From contig CAVVZJ010000003.1 of the NCBI GenBank assembly GCA_963752755.1, positions 868,001 to 932,000 of the forward strand: a stretch of DNA of 64,000 nucleotides, written 5' to 3'. Positions 18,358-27,128 of the stretch are shown here, in pieces. The DNA is from CAVVZJ01 sp963752755. GTDB taxonomy: Bacteria > Planctomycetota > Planctomycetia > Isosphaerales > Isosphaeraceae. The position numbers and the translations under genes were made by a program. The first letter of the stretch is position 1. Every line of letters begins with the position of its first letter. A model generated the notes under the pieces. The model had not been told where the DNA came from. It worked only from the letters and a program-made list of their open reading frames with translations, and did not search any database.

Positions 18358-18927
18358 TCAAATCCAGCCCAGCGCGGCCAGGGCGGCGAGGTGCTTGCAG
18401 GGTGGGGCGTCGGCGATCTCAGCGACCTGGTAGGTCCACTCGGCGCAGTCGCAACGGGTCGAGCGGTCGCGGAGGCGGCAGGCGTAATACGGGCCGTCCT
18501 CCGAGGCGGGTAGGCGGGTCAGGCGCCACTGGACGGGTGCCAGGATCGTGCCGGCGACGCGCTCGACGCGGTAGGTCCGGCCGGCAATCGGGATCAGGAC
18601 GGCGGCCGGGTTGCCGTGGCCGTCGTCGCCGATCGTCAGGACGGTCAAGGGGGGCTCGGCCAGGGCAGCTTCCAGGGCGGCACCGCCGTAGATCGCGCGG
18701 AGGCGGTCCCAGGACCGCCGGGCCTCGGCCAAGGCGTTGCGAAAATACCAGGTCGTCTCGTGGAAAGATCCCAGCCGGGCCTCGGCGACCTCCAGGTCGG
18801 CGGCGGCGACGTCGAGGATCATCCGGCCGCGCTGGGCCAGTTCGACCGACTTGTAGGCCGGGTCGGTCGGGTCGCGATGCCGGAGCGGCCTGGGGGCCGA
18901 CTTGCGAGGCAAGGTGGGCGTGGCCAT
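18358..18927 (-). CDS. SWIM zinc-finger protein of unknown function
   Basis: A 189-residue protein. The N-terminal half is helical (VAAADLEVAEARLGSFHETT). The C-terminus carries a SWIM-type zinc motif, CDCAEWTYQVAEIADAPPCKH (C-x-C, spacer, C-x-H), which usually binds DNA or protein. No catalytic domain is present. It follows the short gene ending at 19004 with 76 bases between, possibly in one transcript. It is cytosolic by sequence. Function is unknown. SWIM domains occur with helicases, transposases and solitary regulators. Confidence 0.65.
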   Translation of the reverse strand: MATPTLPRKSAPRPLRHRDPTDPAYKSVELAQRGRMILDVAAADLEVAEARLGSFHETTWYFRNALAEARRSWDRLRAIYGGAALEAALAEPPLTVLTIGDDGHGNPAAVLIPIAGRTYRVERVAGTILAPVQWRLTRLPASEDGPYYACRLRDRSTRCDCAEWTYQVAEIADAPPCKHLAALAALGWI

Positions 18928-19003
18928 GGCCGGTCGAGGCTCCCGCTCGACGGCCGGGCGGTCGGTCCGTGCCGTCCGGACCTGGCCCGGCCGGTGTCCC
19001 GGT

Positions 19004-19303
19004 TCAACTCACGGCATTCCCGACGGGTCGGCCCATGATGCCTTCGTCGCTCTCCCCGACCGGCCGGAGGTGGAGGTAGCGGGGCGAGCCGGGTTCCTCG
19101 GCGACGGCCCTCCGGTCGCCCGGCTGCTCCGCCGATTGGACCTCGTAGGACCGCCCCCACCAGCCGACCCGGTCGCCGGGCGACCAGCCCTCGACGGCCG
19201 CCAGGCCGACCAGCCGGACCTCGCGGATCGAACCCCGCTTGCCCCCAGGGCGACGTAAACCCGGACGCCCCGGGGATTTTGTGCTTGCGCCGTGGCCCAT
19301 CAT
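19004..19303 (-). CDS. Short hypothetical protein
   Basis: A 99-residue reading frame beginning MMGHGASTKSPGRPGLRRPG, basic and Gly-rich at the N-terminus. Its middle part, GWSPGDRVGWWGRSYEVQS, suggests a small beta-rich domain of the kind that follows phage- or transposon-borne DNA-binding genes. It lies directly upstream of the SWIM protein gene. I do not recognise the family, and a chance frame cannot be excluded. Confidence 0.4.
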   Translation of the reverse strand: MMGHGASTKSPGRPGLRRPGGKRGSIREVRLVGLAAVEGWSPGDRVGWWGRSYEVQSAEQPGDRRAVAEEPGSPRYLHLRPVGESDEGIMGRPVGNAVS

Positions 19304-19430
19304 CGGCTGTCCCTCCGTGCGCTTCCATTCTGTCGTTCACGAGTGTACTGAACGCCATGAGGGAACGCAAGCACCGTGCCCGATTGTGCAGGTTGCAGGG
19401 AACATCCGAGCAAGAAAGCCGGAGCACCGA

Positions 19431-19805
19431 TGACTGCCAAAATGGCAGTTGGGTTCGATTCGAAATCGATCCAGGTGCCCCAATCAGCGCGAATGGTCGA
19501 TTGGGTTCGATTGGAAATCGGCAAGGTTGGCGCAGGTTCGCAGGTTGGAACGACTGGGAGAGACGATTTCTCAGAAAGATGCAAAGAATAGGAAATATGC
19601 AAAGACAAAGTTGAGTTTGATGACTGTCGGTTTTGGGCCAAATTGGTGGACTTCGGGATTTACCGAAGGGTTGCTTTTTTTCGAGCGTGACTCAGGGCGC
19701 GACGCTACGGGCGTCGCCCAACGGATCGCCGGATTGCCAAAGGGGCGAGGAGCATCCGGGAATCTACGACCTGGAGCGGACCCAGGAGAACTCCGGAAGT
19801 CGCAA
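19431..19805 (+). repeat. Composite intergenic repeat, copy 2
   Basis: The gap 19304-19844 has no credible gene. It holds module A twice (GGGTTCGATTCGAAATCGAT at about 19450 and GGGTTCGATTGGAAATCGGC at about 19502), then GGTTCGCAGGTTGG, then the purine-rich module B (AAAGATGCAAAGAATAGG, about 19577), then module C (GCATCCGGGAATCTACGACC at about 19750 with GGAGAACTCCGGAA at about 19785). Copy 1 has the same modules in the same order in inverse orientation. Individual bases differ, so the copies are old relatives. The IS66-type transposon begins only 40 bases beyond module C. Confidence 0.55.
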
Positions 19806-19920
19806 GGTTCGAGGCGGACGGACCCTTCCTTCCCCAGGAGCAAGGTGTCCTTCCGGCAAGGCTGCATGAATCCGTTTGGCTGATCCGCTACGCTGGCGGT
19901 CCTCGTACTGGAGGACCGCG

Positions 19921-20313
19921 ATGGGCACGAAGAAGCGTGAGCAGCTACCGCCCGATCTGGTGCGTGGGCGGAGTCGGTTTCAGGCGTGGCGGACGCAGCG
20001 GAAGCCGGGCGCCCGGATCCCGCTGCCGCTTTGGGCGATGGCCGTCCGGCTGGCCAAGACCCATGGGATCAGTGGCACGTCCGCGGCGCTCGGCCTCGAC
20101 TACTACAGCTTGAAGAAGCGGGCTGAGGCAGCCGCCGCCCCAACGCAGTCGAGCGGCACTGCCTTCGTCGAACTGCCCCCGCCGGTCCTGGTCGGCAAGC
20201 AGTGTCACTTCGAGCTGGACAACGGGGCCGGCGCCACCATGCGCGTGCAACTGGTCGGCTACGACGCGGCCGAGGTCGAGGCGCTGTCGCGCAGCTTCTG
20301 GAACGCTCCGTGA
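19921..20313 (+). CDS. tnpA: IS66 accessory protein TnpA
   Basis: A 130-residue protein. The start at 19921 is chosen for the GGAGG 6 bases upstream and because the usual IS66 first-frame protein begins near here. The middle has a helix-turn-helix-like stretch (LAKTHGISGTSAALGLDYYS), typical of the first IS66 protein, which assists transposition in an undefined way. The TGA overlaps the ATG of tnpB (TGATG), implying coupled translation. Confidence 0.85.
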   Translation: MGTKKREQLPPDLVRGRSRFQAWRTQRKPGARIPLPLWAMAVRLAKTHGISGTSAALGLDYYSLKKRAEAAAAPTQSSGTAFVELPPPVLVGKQCHFELDNGAGATMRVQLVGYDAAEVEALSRSFWNAP

Positions 20314-20681
20314 TGCTCCAGATCACGCCCCAGATGAAGATCCTGGTCGCGGTCGAGCCGGCCGATTTTCGGCGGGGGATCGACGGCCTGGCGCGGCTCT
20401 GCCAGGAGACCCTCGAGCACGACCCGTTCGTCGGCGCGGTCTTCGTCTTCCGCAATCGCAAGGCGACGGCGCTGAAGCTGCTCATGTACGATGGCCAGGG
20501 GTTCTGGCTTTGCCACAAGCGGCTCTCCCAGGGCCGCTTCCCGTGGTGGCCCTCGGCCGCCGATGCGGAAGGGGGGGCGCAGCGCCTGGCCGCGCATCAG
20601 CTGGCGGTCTTGCTTTCGGCCGGCAACCCGACGCGAACCGGCGCGGCGGCCGACTGGCGGCCGGTCGGTCCGCTGGCGTGA
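20313..20681 (+). CDS. tnpB: IS66 accessory protein TnpB
   Basis: A 122-residue protein of the IS66 Orf2 family, recognised by VEPADFRRGIDGLARLCQ and MYDGQGFWLCHKRLSQGRFP. It is required with TnpC for IS66 transposition, though its biochemical role is not settled. The ATG at 20313 overlaps the tnpA stop. A start upstream in the same frame is possible but would overlap tnpA extensively. It is intact. Confidence 0.9.
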   Translation: MLQITPQMKILVAVEPADFRRGIDGLARLCQETLEHDPFVGAVFVFRNRKATALKLLMYDGQGFWLCHKRLSQGRFPWWPSAADAEGGAQRLAAHQLAVLLSAGNPTRTGAAADWRPVGPLA

Positions 20682-20802
20682 CCCGGTCGTGATGCTCTCT
20701 TGCGGAATGGCGGCGGCCTTGCTCCACTGGAGCCCGGATGCGAGGCCACGCCGGTCGCGGGGAATCGGCCGGTGATGCCGGTCCTTTCTGCCGGTAGCCG
20801 GG

Positions 20803-22452
20803 ATGCGAAACGCACCGGAGTTCGTCGAAGTGGACAGCACGCGCCTGGAGGAGGTGCTGCGCCGCGTCGAGCAGTCGCTCGACGAGAAGGACGCCGCGCT
20901 GGTCCGAGCGGTCTTCGAGTCGTACGCCTATGTGTCCGATCTGGTGGAAGACAAGAATACGTCGATCCGCCGGCTCCGCCAGCTGTTCTTCGGGTCGCGC
21001 ACGGAGAAGACCGAAGCCGTGGTGGGGCAGAAGGCCAGGAAGCCCGCTGGCGCTTCGCCGGCGGACGCCGTGGCGGAGACCGCCTTGGCTGGCGACGACG
21101 GGAACGCTGGCGAAGTGGACGCGGCGGCCTCCAAGGGTCACGGGCGCAACGGCGCCGAGGCTTACCGGGGTGCCAACCGGATCGACGTTCGGCACCCGTC
21201 ACTCCGCGCGGGCGACGCGTGTCCAGCCTGCGGTCAGGGCACCGTCTACGAGAAGGCTCCGGGCGTGCTGGTGCGGATCACCGGGCAGCCCCCCCTGGCC
21301 GCGAAGGTCTACCAGTTGCAAAAGCTGCGCTGCCATCTGTGCGGCCAGATCTTCACCGCGGCGGCGCCCGAGGAGGCCGGCGATCAGAAGTACGAGGCCA
21401 CGGCCGGGAGCATGATCGGACTGCTGAAATACGGCAGCGGACTCCCGTTCAACCGCCTCGATGGCCTGCAGGGGGATCTGGGCGTCCCGCTGCCGGCCTC
21501 GACCCAGTGGGACATCGTCCAGGCGATGGCGGTGAGCCTGGCTCCGGCGTTTGCGGAGTTGATCCGGCAGGCGGCGCAGGGGGAGGTTCTGTACAACGAC
21601 GACACCACGGTCAAGATCCTGGAGCTGATGGGAGAACGCGCCCGGCAAGAGGCCCTGGCCGGCGCCGCGGGAGACGCCAGCGGCTCCGAGGAGCGCACCG
21701 GCCTGTACACCTCGGGCGTGGTTGCGCTGAGCGACGGCCGGAAGGTGGCGCTGTTCTTCAGCGGCCGCCGGCACGCGGGCGAGAATCTGGCCCTGGTCCT
21801 CAAGCATCGCGCCGCGCAGTTGCCGCCGCCGATCCAGATGTGCGATGCCCTTTCGCGCAACCTGCCGGGCGAGCTGCAGACGATCCTGGCGAACTGCCTG
21901 GCCCATGCCCGGCGGCGGTTCGTCGATGTCTACGATCGCTTTCCCGAGCCGTGCGGCCACCTCCTCGAAACGCTGGCGGTGGTCTATCGCAACGACGCCG
22001 CGGCGCGGCAGCGTGGACTCTCGCCCGAGGCCCGTCTGCAGTTTCATCAGGAAGCGAGCGGGCCGACAATGGAGGCGCTGCACGATTGGCTGACGGAGCA
22101 ACTGGAGGAGAAGCGGGTCGAGCCCAATTCGGCCCTCGGCGACGCGATCGGCTACATGCTCAAACACTGGGAGGAGCTGACGCTGTTCCTGCGTCAGGCC
22201 GGTGCTCCGCTGGACAACAACGTGTGCGAGCGGGCCCTGAAGAAGGCGATTTTGCACCGCAAGAACGCGCTGTTCTACAGGACCCAGAACGGCGCGCGTG
22301 TCGGCGACCTGTACATGAGCCTGATCTACACCTGCCAGCTGAACCAGGCCAACCCGTTCGACTACCTGACCGAGTTGCAGCGGCACGCCGACGCGGTGGC
22401 AAACGATCCTCAGTTCTGGATGCCGTGGAACTACCGCGACGCGCCGGGCTGA
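20803..22452 (+). CDS. tnpC: IS66 family transposase TnpC
   Basis: A 549-residue transposase. An N-terminal leucine-rich coiled coil (LEEVLRRVEQSLDEKDAALV) precedes a zinc-binding segment with two CxxC pairs (ACPACGQG and CHLCGQ). The DDE catalytic domain follows (YNDDTTVKIL, QMCDALSRN and, near the C-terminus, the glutamate of NNVCERALKKAILHRKNALF). It catalyses transposition of the surrounding element. It starts 121 bases after tnpB and is intact. Confidence 0.93.
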   Translation: MRNAPEFVEVDSTRLEEVLRRVEQSLDEKDAALVRAVFESYAYVSDLVEDKNTSIRRLRQLFFGSRTEKTEAVVGQKARKPAGASPADAVAETALAGDDGNAGEVDAAASKGHGRNGAEAYRGANRIDVRHPSLRAGDACPACGQGTVYEKAPGVLVRITGQPPLAAKVYQLQKLRCHLCGQIFTAAAPEEAGDQKYEATAGSMIGLLKYGSGLPFNRLDGLQGDLGVPLPASTQWDIVQAMAVSLAPAFAELIRQAAQGEVLYNDDTTVKILELMGERARQEALAGAAGDASGSEERTGLYTSGVVALSDGRKVALFFSGRRHAGENLALVLKHRAAQLPPPIQMCDALSRNLPGELQTILANCLAHARRRFVDVYDRFPEPCGHLLETLAVVYRNDAAARQRGLSPEARLQFHQEASGPTMEALHDWLTEQLEEKRVEPNSALGDAIGYMLKHWEELTLFLRQAGAPLDNNVCERALKKAILHRKNALFYRTQNGARVGDLYMSLIYTCQLNQANPFDYLTELQRHADAVANDPQFWMPWNYRDAPG

Positions 22453-22526
22453 TCGTTGATGAATCGGGCTGTGCCGGACGAGTCGAGCCGCCATTGCCGA
22501 ACGTAACGACACGCGGAATCGAGGCC

Positions 22527-23123
22527 ATGCCGAAGCGCCCCTCCAAGCCCAGGAAAGCGGTCCCATCCCGGAAGCCACTCGGCCCTATGGCCACGCTACG
22601 CCAGGCGCTGGCCAGGCGAACCAAAGCGGAGCTGGTGGAAGTCCTGGTGGAACTGGCCCAGGCGGACCGGGGGATCCTCCGGCAGCTCACCGCTCGGTTT
22701 GAGGTGGCGACGACAGCCGACGAGTTGGTCACCGCGACGCGGCTGGCCATCGCCGACGCGACTGACTTCGATGAGCGCCAGATCAACCGCAACTTCGACT
22801 ACGACGACGATGCCTACGGCGAGGTGAAGAGGAACCTGGGCCGCCTGATCGATTCGGGCCAACTGCGGCTGGCCATGGAGCTCTCGTTGGAGTTGATGAA
22901 GGAAGGAAGCTATCAGGTCGAGATGAGCGACGAAGGCCTGATGACCGGGGACATTGAAGACTGCTTGAACGTGGTCCTCAAGGCTCTCGAAAAGAGCGAC
23001 CTGCCTGCGGCCGAGGTGATCGCTTGGTGCTCGGCGATGCTCGAGAAGGACCGCGTAGGCTTCATCGCCTGTGAGGCCCTTGAATCGTTGCGAAAGCGCT
23101 TCCAGGAGACCGGAGCACGATAG
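22527..23123 (+). CDS. Passenger gene in the IS66-type transposon; unknown function
   Basis: A 198-residue, probably cytosolic protein. The N-terminus is very basic (MPKRPSKPRKAVPSRK). Then come a helical region (LARRTKAELVEVLVELAQ), an acidic patch (FDYDDDAYGEVKRNL) and a helical-repeat-like C-terminal part with the conspicuous GSYQVEMSDEGLMTGDIEDC. The overall pattern reminds me of the C-terminal helical regions of SWIM zinc-finger proteins (DUF6880-like), but I cannot confirm this. No catalytic motif is visible. It begins 74 bases after tnpC, on the same strand and inside the target duplication, so it moves with the element. It could regulate transposition or be cargo. Confidence 0.7.
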   Translation: MPKRPSKPRKAVPSRKPLGPMATLRQALARRTKAELVEVLVELAQADRGILRQLTARFEVATTADELVTATRLAIADATDFDERQINRNFDYDDDAYGEVKRNLGRLIDSGQLRLAMELSLELMKEGSYQVEMSDEGLMTGDIEDCLNVVLKALEKSDLPAAEVIAWCSAMLEKDRVGFIACEALESLRKRFQETGAR

Positions 23124-23411
23124 CCGGCCGGCCGGTCAACGCCCGCCAACGGGGAGCGCTGCCTCCCGCTCTCGCCCAGAATTCACCGAAGGCCGCCGAG
23201 AATCCTGCCACGCCAGCATCCGATCTCCCAGGCCGTCAGCCGCGGGAATCACTTTTTACACGCCTGCCGGAAGGACACGGAGCAAGAGCCGGAAACCGCA
23301 ATATCGGTAGGGGCCGCGCAGCCGATACAGTCGAAAGGATCGCGGGCTGATGGATGTCGGTGCCGGGAAGTCGGGGGCTGGACGCGTGGACAACCTTCAT
23401 GGGGTCGGGGC

Positions 23412-24771
23412 ATGTTCGTCGCACTGGTGATCCTGGCGGTCGGCCAGACCGGTTCGGACCCGGCGGCCTTGCCGACGCAGGTCGCGCGACCGGTGGCGGT
23501 CGGGAACCCGGCAAGGGAGGAGGTTGGACTGGCGGCGATGGAGCAGGTCGCCTGGCGGAATAACCCGTCGATCGCTCAGGCGGTCGCGCGGTTCGAGCAG
23601 GCGAGGGGCCGGGCGATCCAGGCCGGGGCGTATCCGAACCCGCTGGCGATCTGGACCGGTTCGAGCCTCGGCAATCAAGGGACGGCCGGCACCCAGGAGG
23701 GATTCTTTCAGCAGCCGATCATCACCGCGGGCAAGATTCGGGTGAACCAGTCGCGGTACGAGGTGGATGTCGAGATTGCCCGCTGGGAAGTCTGGCAGCA
23801 GCAGTTGCGGGTGCGCAATGGGGTCCGGCTCCGCTACCTGGAAATCCTCGCCCAGCAGCAAATGCGGGAGTTGAGATCGGCGTTGTTGCGACTGGCAAAC
23901 GACGTCGTGCGCACGACCCGGGCCAAGGTCGAGTCGGGTCATGCCTCCGAGGCCGACCTGCTGATGGCCGAGAACGAGGCGGCGCAGGTGGAACTCGACC
24001 TCGACCAGCTTCGCGAGCGTTACCTCAACACATGGCGCGAGTTGGCGGCCTTCCTCGGTTGTCCGTCGATGACCCCGAGCCGGCTGACCGGCAGCCTCGA
24101 GGGCGACTTCCCGACGCTGGCCTGGGAGCCGACCCTCGCCCGCTTGCTCGCCGAGAGCCCGGAGATCCGCATCGCCGAGCTGGAGATCCGCCGTCAGAAA
24201 TTCACCCTGAAGCGCGAGCGGATCGAGCCAATTCCCGACCTCGTCGTTCGCGGCGGCGGCGCGTATCTGCCGACGAGCAACCAGACCGTCGGCTACACGC
24301 GACTCTATGTCGAGGTCCCGATCTGGAACCGCAACCGGGGCAACATCCACCGGGCCGAGCACGGGCTACTGGAAGTCCGTCAGGAGCTGGTCCGGGAACG
24401 CCTCGACCTCCAGCGGAAGCTGCGCGAGCCTACAACCACTATCAGACCAGCCTGTCGAACATCCGGCGCTACCGCGCGGAGATCCTACCCGCGCCCGACG
24501 GGCCTTTGAACTGTACTACCAGAGCTTCCGCGAGGAGGAAGCCAGTTATTCGCGGGTCCAGTCGTCGCAGTCGGCCTACGCGCAGGCGTTCCTCAAGTAC
24601 GTCGGGGAACTGCTGGAATTGCGCCGGGCCGCGGTGGCGATGGAGGGGTTCTTGCTGGTGGACGAGTCGCTCGAATCGGACACACTCCGCCCGCCCGGCG
24701 GCGACCTCCCGACCCCGCCGGCAGGCGGCGGCGTGCCCGTCGGTCGTCCCTCAGGGGTCAACACGCCATGA
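23412..24771 (+). CDS. TolC-like outer-membrane efflux protein, two frameshifts
   Basis: An outer-membrane efflux (OEP/TolC) family protein. A short signal-like N-terminus (MFVALVILAVGQTGSDP) is followed by two OEP repeats with long helices (WRNNPSIAQAVARFEQARGR, LRYLEILAQQQMRELRSALL). The frame changes at about 24428 (KLRE to AYNHYQTSLSNIRRY; one G missing) and again at about 24490 (EILP to RARRAFELYYQSF; one C missing from a C run). The restored length is about 453 residues, normal for the family. No periplasmic adaptor or inner-membrane pump follows. Instead a lipoprotein gene overlaps by ATGA, so the two are translationally coupled. Confidence 0.8.
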
Positions 24772-25583
24772 CCCGGCGATGCGAAGCGCGACGCGCCCGC
24801 GGCCGGAGTGCTCGACGGCTCGCGCTCACGATCGCCTTGATCCTGAGCCTGCTCGGCCAGGGCTGCGCGCACAAGCAGTTGAGCGTGAGCACGGTGCTGA
24901 CGGCCAACACGCACCAGACGATCCTCTTCCACATGGTGCTGGACAACATCGCCATGTTCGCCAGCGAGCCCGAGACGATGCCCTGGCACATCCGCGTCCG
25001 CGACGGGACGGTGCAGGTGCAGGACCAGGTCGGCATCGGCCAGCAAGGGGGTGGCTTCTCGACGTTCTCGAACGGCCGCTTCGGCATCCAGACTTACGGT
25101 CCCCAGGGCGCCCGCAAGGTGGCCTTGCAATGGGGGACGGATGCTGTCGGCGACCCCGTGCAACTGTTCGCGCTTCAGACGGCCTATCGACGCCTGCTGG
25201 GCTTGCCGCCGTTGCCCGTGCCGAACTTCATCGCCGAGGCGGCGCGGGCTCGGCGAGCGACGGCGGGAGGTGTGCAGGGCGATGAGGCCGGCAATGGTAT
25301 CCGGAACGACAATGACATCGAGACGCGCGGCGGCGTGATGTCGATGGATGCTGCTTTCTGGGGCGAGGTCCCGCGGGGTTGGTTCTGCGTCGGCCGGAAG
25401 AAGGACGTGCCCGAAGACGCCTGCTACGTCGGCCATCACGGCGCCACCTACGTCTGGGTCCGGCCCGGGGGGGTCGGTGGCCTGACGCGGTTCACCTTGC
25501 TCATTCTCTCCATCGTCAAGCTGTCGGCCGGAGGCGACGGCGGCGGCAAGGAGGGCGGCTTGATGTTTACGCCCTCGGGTTGA
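24768..25583 (+). CDS. Lipoprotein of unknown function coupled to the TolC-like gene
   Basis: A 271-residue protein. A basic N-terminus and hydrophobic stretch end in the lipobox LLGQGC, so it is a lipid-anchored envelope protein. The rest contains TILFHMVLDNIAMFASEPET and a Gly-rich middle part, with a hydrophobic patch near the C-terminus (RFTLLILSIVKLSAG). I do not recognise the family. Its ATG overlaps the stop of the TolC-like gene, so the products probably work together at the outer membrane or share regulation. Confidence 0.7.
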   Translation: MTRRCEARRARGRSARRLALTIALILSLLGQGCAHKQLSVSTVLTANTHQTILFHMVLDNIAMFASEPETMPWHIRVRDGTVQVQDQVGIGQQGGGFSTFSNGRFGIQTYGPQGARKVALQWGTDAVGDPVQLFALQTAYRRLLGLPPLPVPNFIAEAARARRATAGGVQGDEAGNGIRNDNDIETRGGVMSMDAAFWGEVPRGWFCVGRKKDVPEDACYVGHHGATYVWVRPGGVGGLTRFTLLILSIVKLSAGGDGGGKEGGLMFTPSG

Positions 25584-25748
25584 AGGCAAGGGCAGCCGGC
25601 CTGGACGCCGGTTGTGAGATCGAAGGCCGTGGGAAAACGCCCCGGGGCACGCCGTCGCTGTCGCGACGGCTTGGCCCCGGCCACACCGACCGAGCCGGAG
25701 CAATGGAGGGAGGGTGGCAGAAACGCCGACACGGCCACCCGGCCGCAA

Positions 25749-26981
25749 TCACTGGGCCTCGTGATACGGCTTCTTGACCAGGTACAACTCCAGGCGCTCC
25801 CGTCCCTTCTGCTTGTCCTCGTCGTCCTCGTAGAGTTCGAGGGCTTTCTGCTGGAACGCGACCGCCTTCTCAAAGTCACCCGCCTCCCCGTAGGCGGTGG
25901 CTAGGGTGCCGAGATCAGAGGCGTCCTTCCACTCGGTCAATTCGCAAGCACGAGTGGCCGACTCCACGGCCTGCTGGCCATCCCGATACTTTTCTTCAGC
26001 GCACGTCGCCAAGAGCCAAGCCCGGCTGTTGTAGGCGGTATGATTCTCGGGGTCGAGGCGGATGGCCTCGTTGTAGTCGGCGATGGCCTTGTCGTACTGC
26101 TCCTTCGCGTACCAGGCATCGCCCCGGTTATGGTAGGCGAGGGTATGCTTCGGATCGAGACGGATGGCCTCGTTGTAGTCGGCGATGGCCTCGTCGAAGT
26201 GTCCCTGGCCCCCCCGGACAGCTCCCCGATTGTTGTAGGCTTGGACATGCGTCGGATCGAGCTGGATCGCCTGATCAAAGTCGGCGATTGCCCGATCGGA
26301 CTCGCCCATTTCCCACCAGACGGCTCCCCGGTTGTTGTAGGCAGGGAGGTATTTTGGGTCGAGGCGGATGGCCTCGCCGAAGTCGGCGATTGCCTGGTTG
26401 TACTGTTCCTTGGCGTACCAGGCGTCGCCTCGGTTGCAGTAGGCGAGGGCGTACTTGGGATCGAGCCGAATCGCCTCGGTGTAATCCGTGATCGCGTTGT
26501 CGTACTGCTTCTTGTGCTGCCAGATGTTGCCCCGGCCGTTGTAAGCAGCGGAGTCCATCGGGTCGATCCGGATCGCCTCGTTGAAGTCACTGGTGGCGAG
26601 GTCGTACTCCCCCTTGTAGGCCCAGATCGCACCCCTTCTGATATGGGACCAGGCGGAGTCCGGCTTGAGCCGGAGTTCTTCGGAGAAGTAGTCGATTGCC
26701 TGGTCGAAGGGCACGACCTCGGAGGCCGGCACCCAGCCCTGGACGGAGCCGCAGGACACACAGACCCACGGGAAACGCAGGGTGGTGACGGTGTAGACGC
26801 GATCAATTTTTTCGTGATGAATTACCCGCGTGCCGGTCCGCAACTTCAGCCTTTGCTTGGCCACGACCATCGTGCCGACCCGGATGTCCTGTTGCTGCCC
26901 CCGAGCCGGGCTCCACGCTATCAACAGTAGTAGGAAAACCACCACGACGCGATCGAGCTTGGAGGAGCCGTTGTCGGTCAT
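25749..26981 (-). CDS. Secreted TPR-repeat protein
   Basis: A 410-residue protein. The start at 26981 is supported by AGGAG 8 bases upstream and by a signal peptide (VVVVFLLLLIAWSPARGQ). A short beta-rich region (RVGTMVVAKQRLKLRTGTRV) precedes at least seven canonical TPRs of the form AYNNRGAVWWEMGESDRAIADF, with the family spacing of 34 residues and the consensus EAIRLDP at each end. The regularity suggests recent internal duplication. TPR arrays bind partner proteins, and the partner is unknown. Confidence 0.85.
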   Translation of the reverse strand: MTDNGSSKLDRVVVVFLLLLIAWSPARGQQQDIRVGTMVVAKQRLKLRTGTRVIHHEKIDRVYTVTTLRFPWVCVSCGSVQGWVPASEVVPFDQAIDYFSEELRLKPDSAWSHIRRGAIWAYKGEYDLATSDFNEAIRIDPMDSAAYNGRGNIWQHKKQYDNAITDYTEAIRLDPKYALAYCNRGDAWYAKEQYNQAIADFGEAIRLDPKYLPAYNNRGAVWWEMGESDRAIADFDQAIQLDPTHVQAYNNRGAVRGGQGHFDEAIADYNEAIRLDPKHTLAYHNRGDAWYAKEQYDKAIADYNEAIRLDPENHTAYNSRAWLLATCAEEKYRDGQQAVESATRACELTEWKDASDLGTLATAYGEAGDFEKAVAFQQKALELYEDDEDKQKGRERLELYLVKKPYHEAQ

Positions 26982-27128
26982 AGGGTAAGCTCCTGCAATC
27001 AATGCTGCTTGTGGATGCGAGCACGGAATGTAGCCCACCCTCTGGGTTCGGTCAATCGGAAGCGACGGGTGGCTAGAGCCCTTGTGCGGACCCCACCGGG
27101 ACATCCTACGGCCTTTGGGCGTCCCGGC

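Larger units (their letters stand above)
19845..23278 (+). mobile_element. IS66-family transposon with passenger gene, intact ends
   Basis: The tips GTGTCCTTCCGGCA are inverted repeats at 19845-19858 and 23265-23278, with partial matching beyond. The 8-base direct repeats GGAGCAAG (19837-19844 and 23279-23286) flank the element, matching the 8-bp duplication of IS66. Inside, in order on one strand, are tnpA, tnpB and tnpC, then a 198-codon gene that is not a transposase, then about 155 non-coding bases. The intact duplication places the fourth gene inside the mobile unit. Confidence 0.9.

Noticed and set aside
19440..19520. tRNA-like T-loop (GGTTCGATTC) in the intergenic repeat
   Set aside because: There is no acceptor stem, anticodon arm or CCA-type end around it, and the motif is part of a repeated module also seen elsewhere.
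19651..19681. Possible Rho-independent terminator (CTTCGG...CCGAAG then a T-run)
   Set aside because: The stem is only 6 bp and there is no plus-strand gene upstream, so I could not assign a function. It may be part of the composite repeat.
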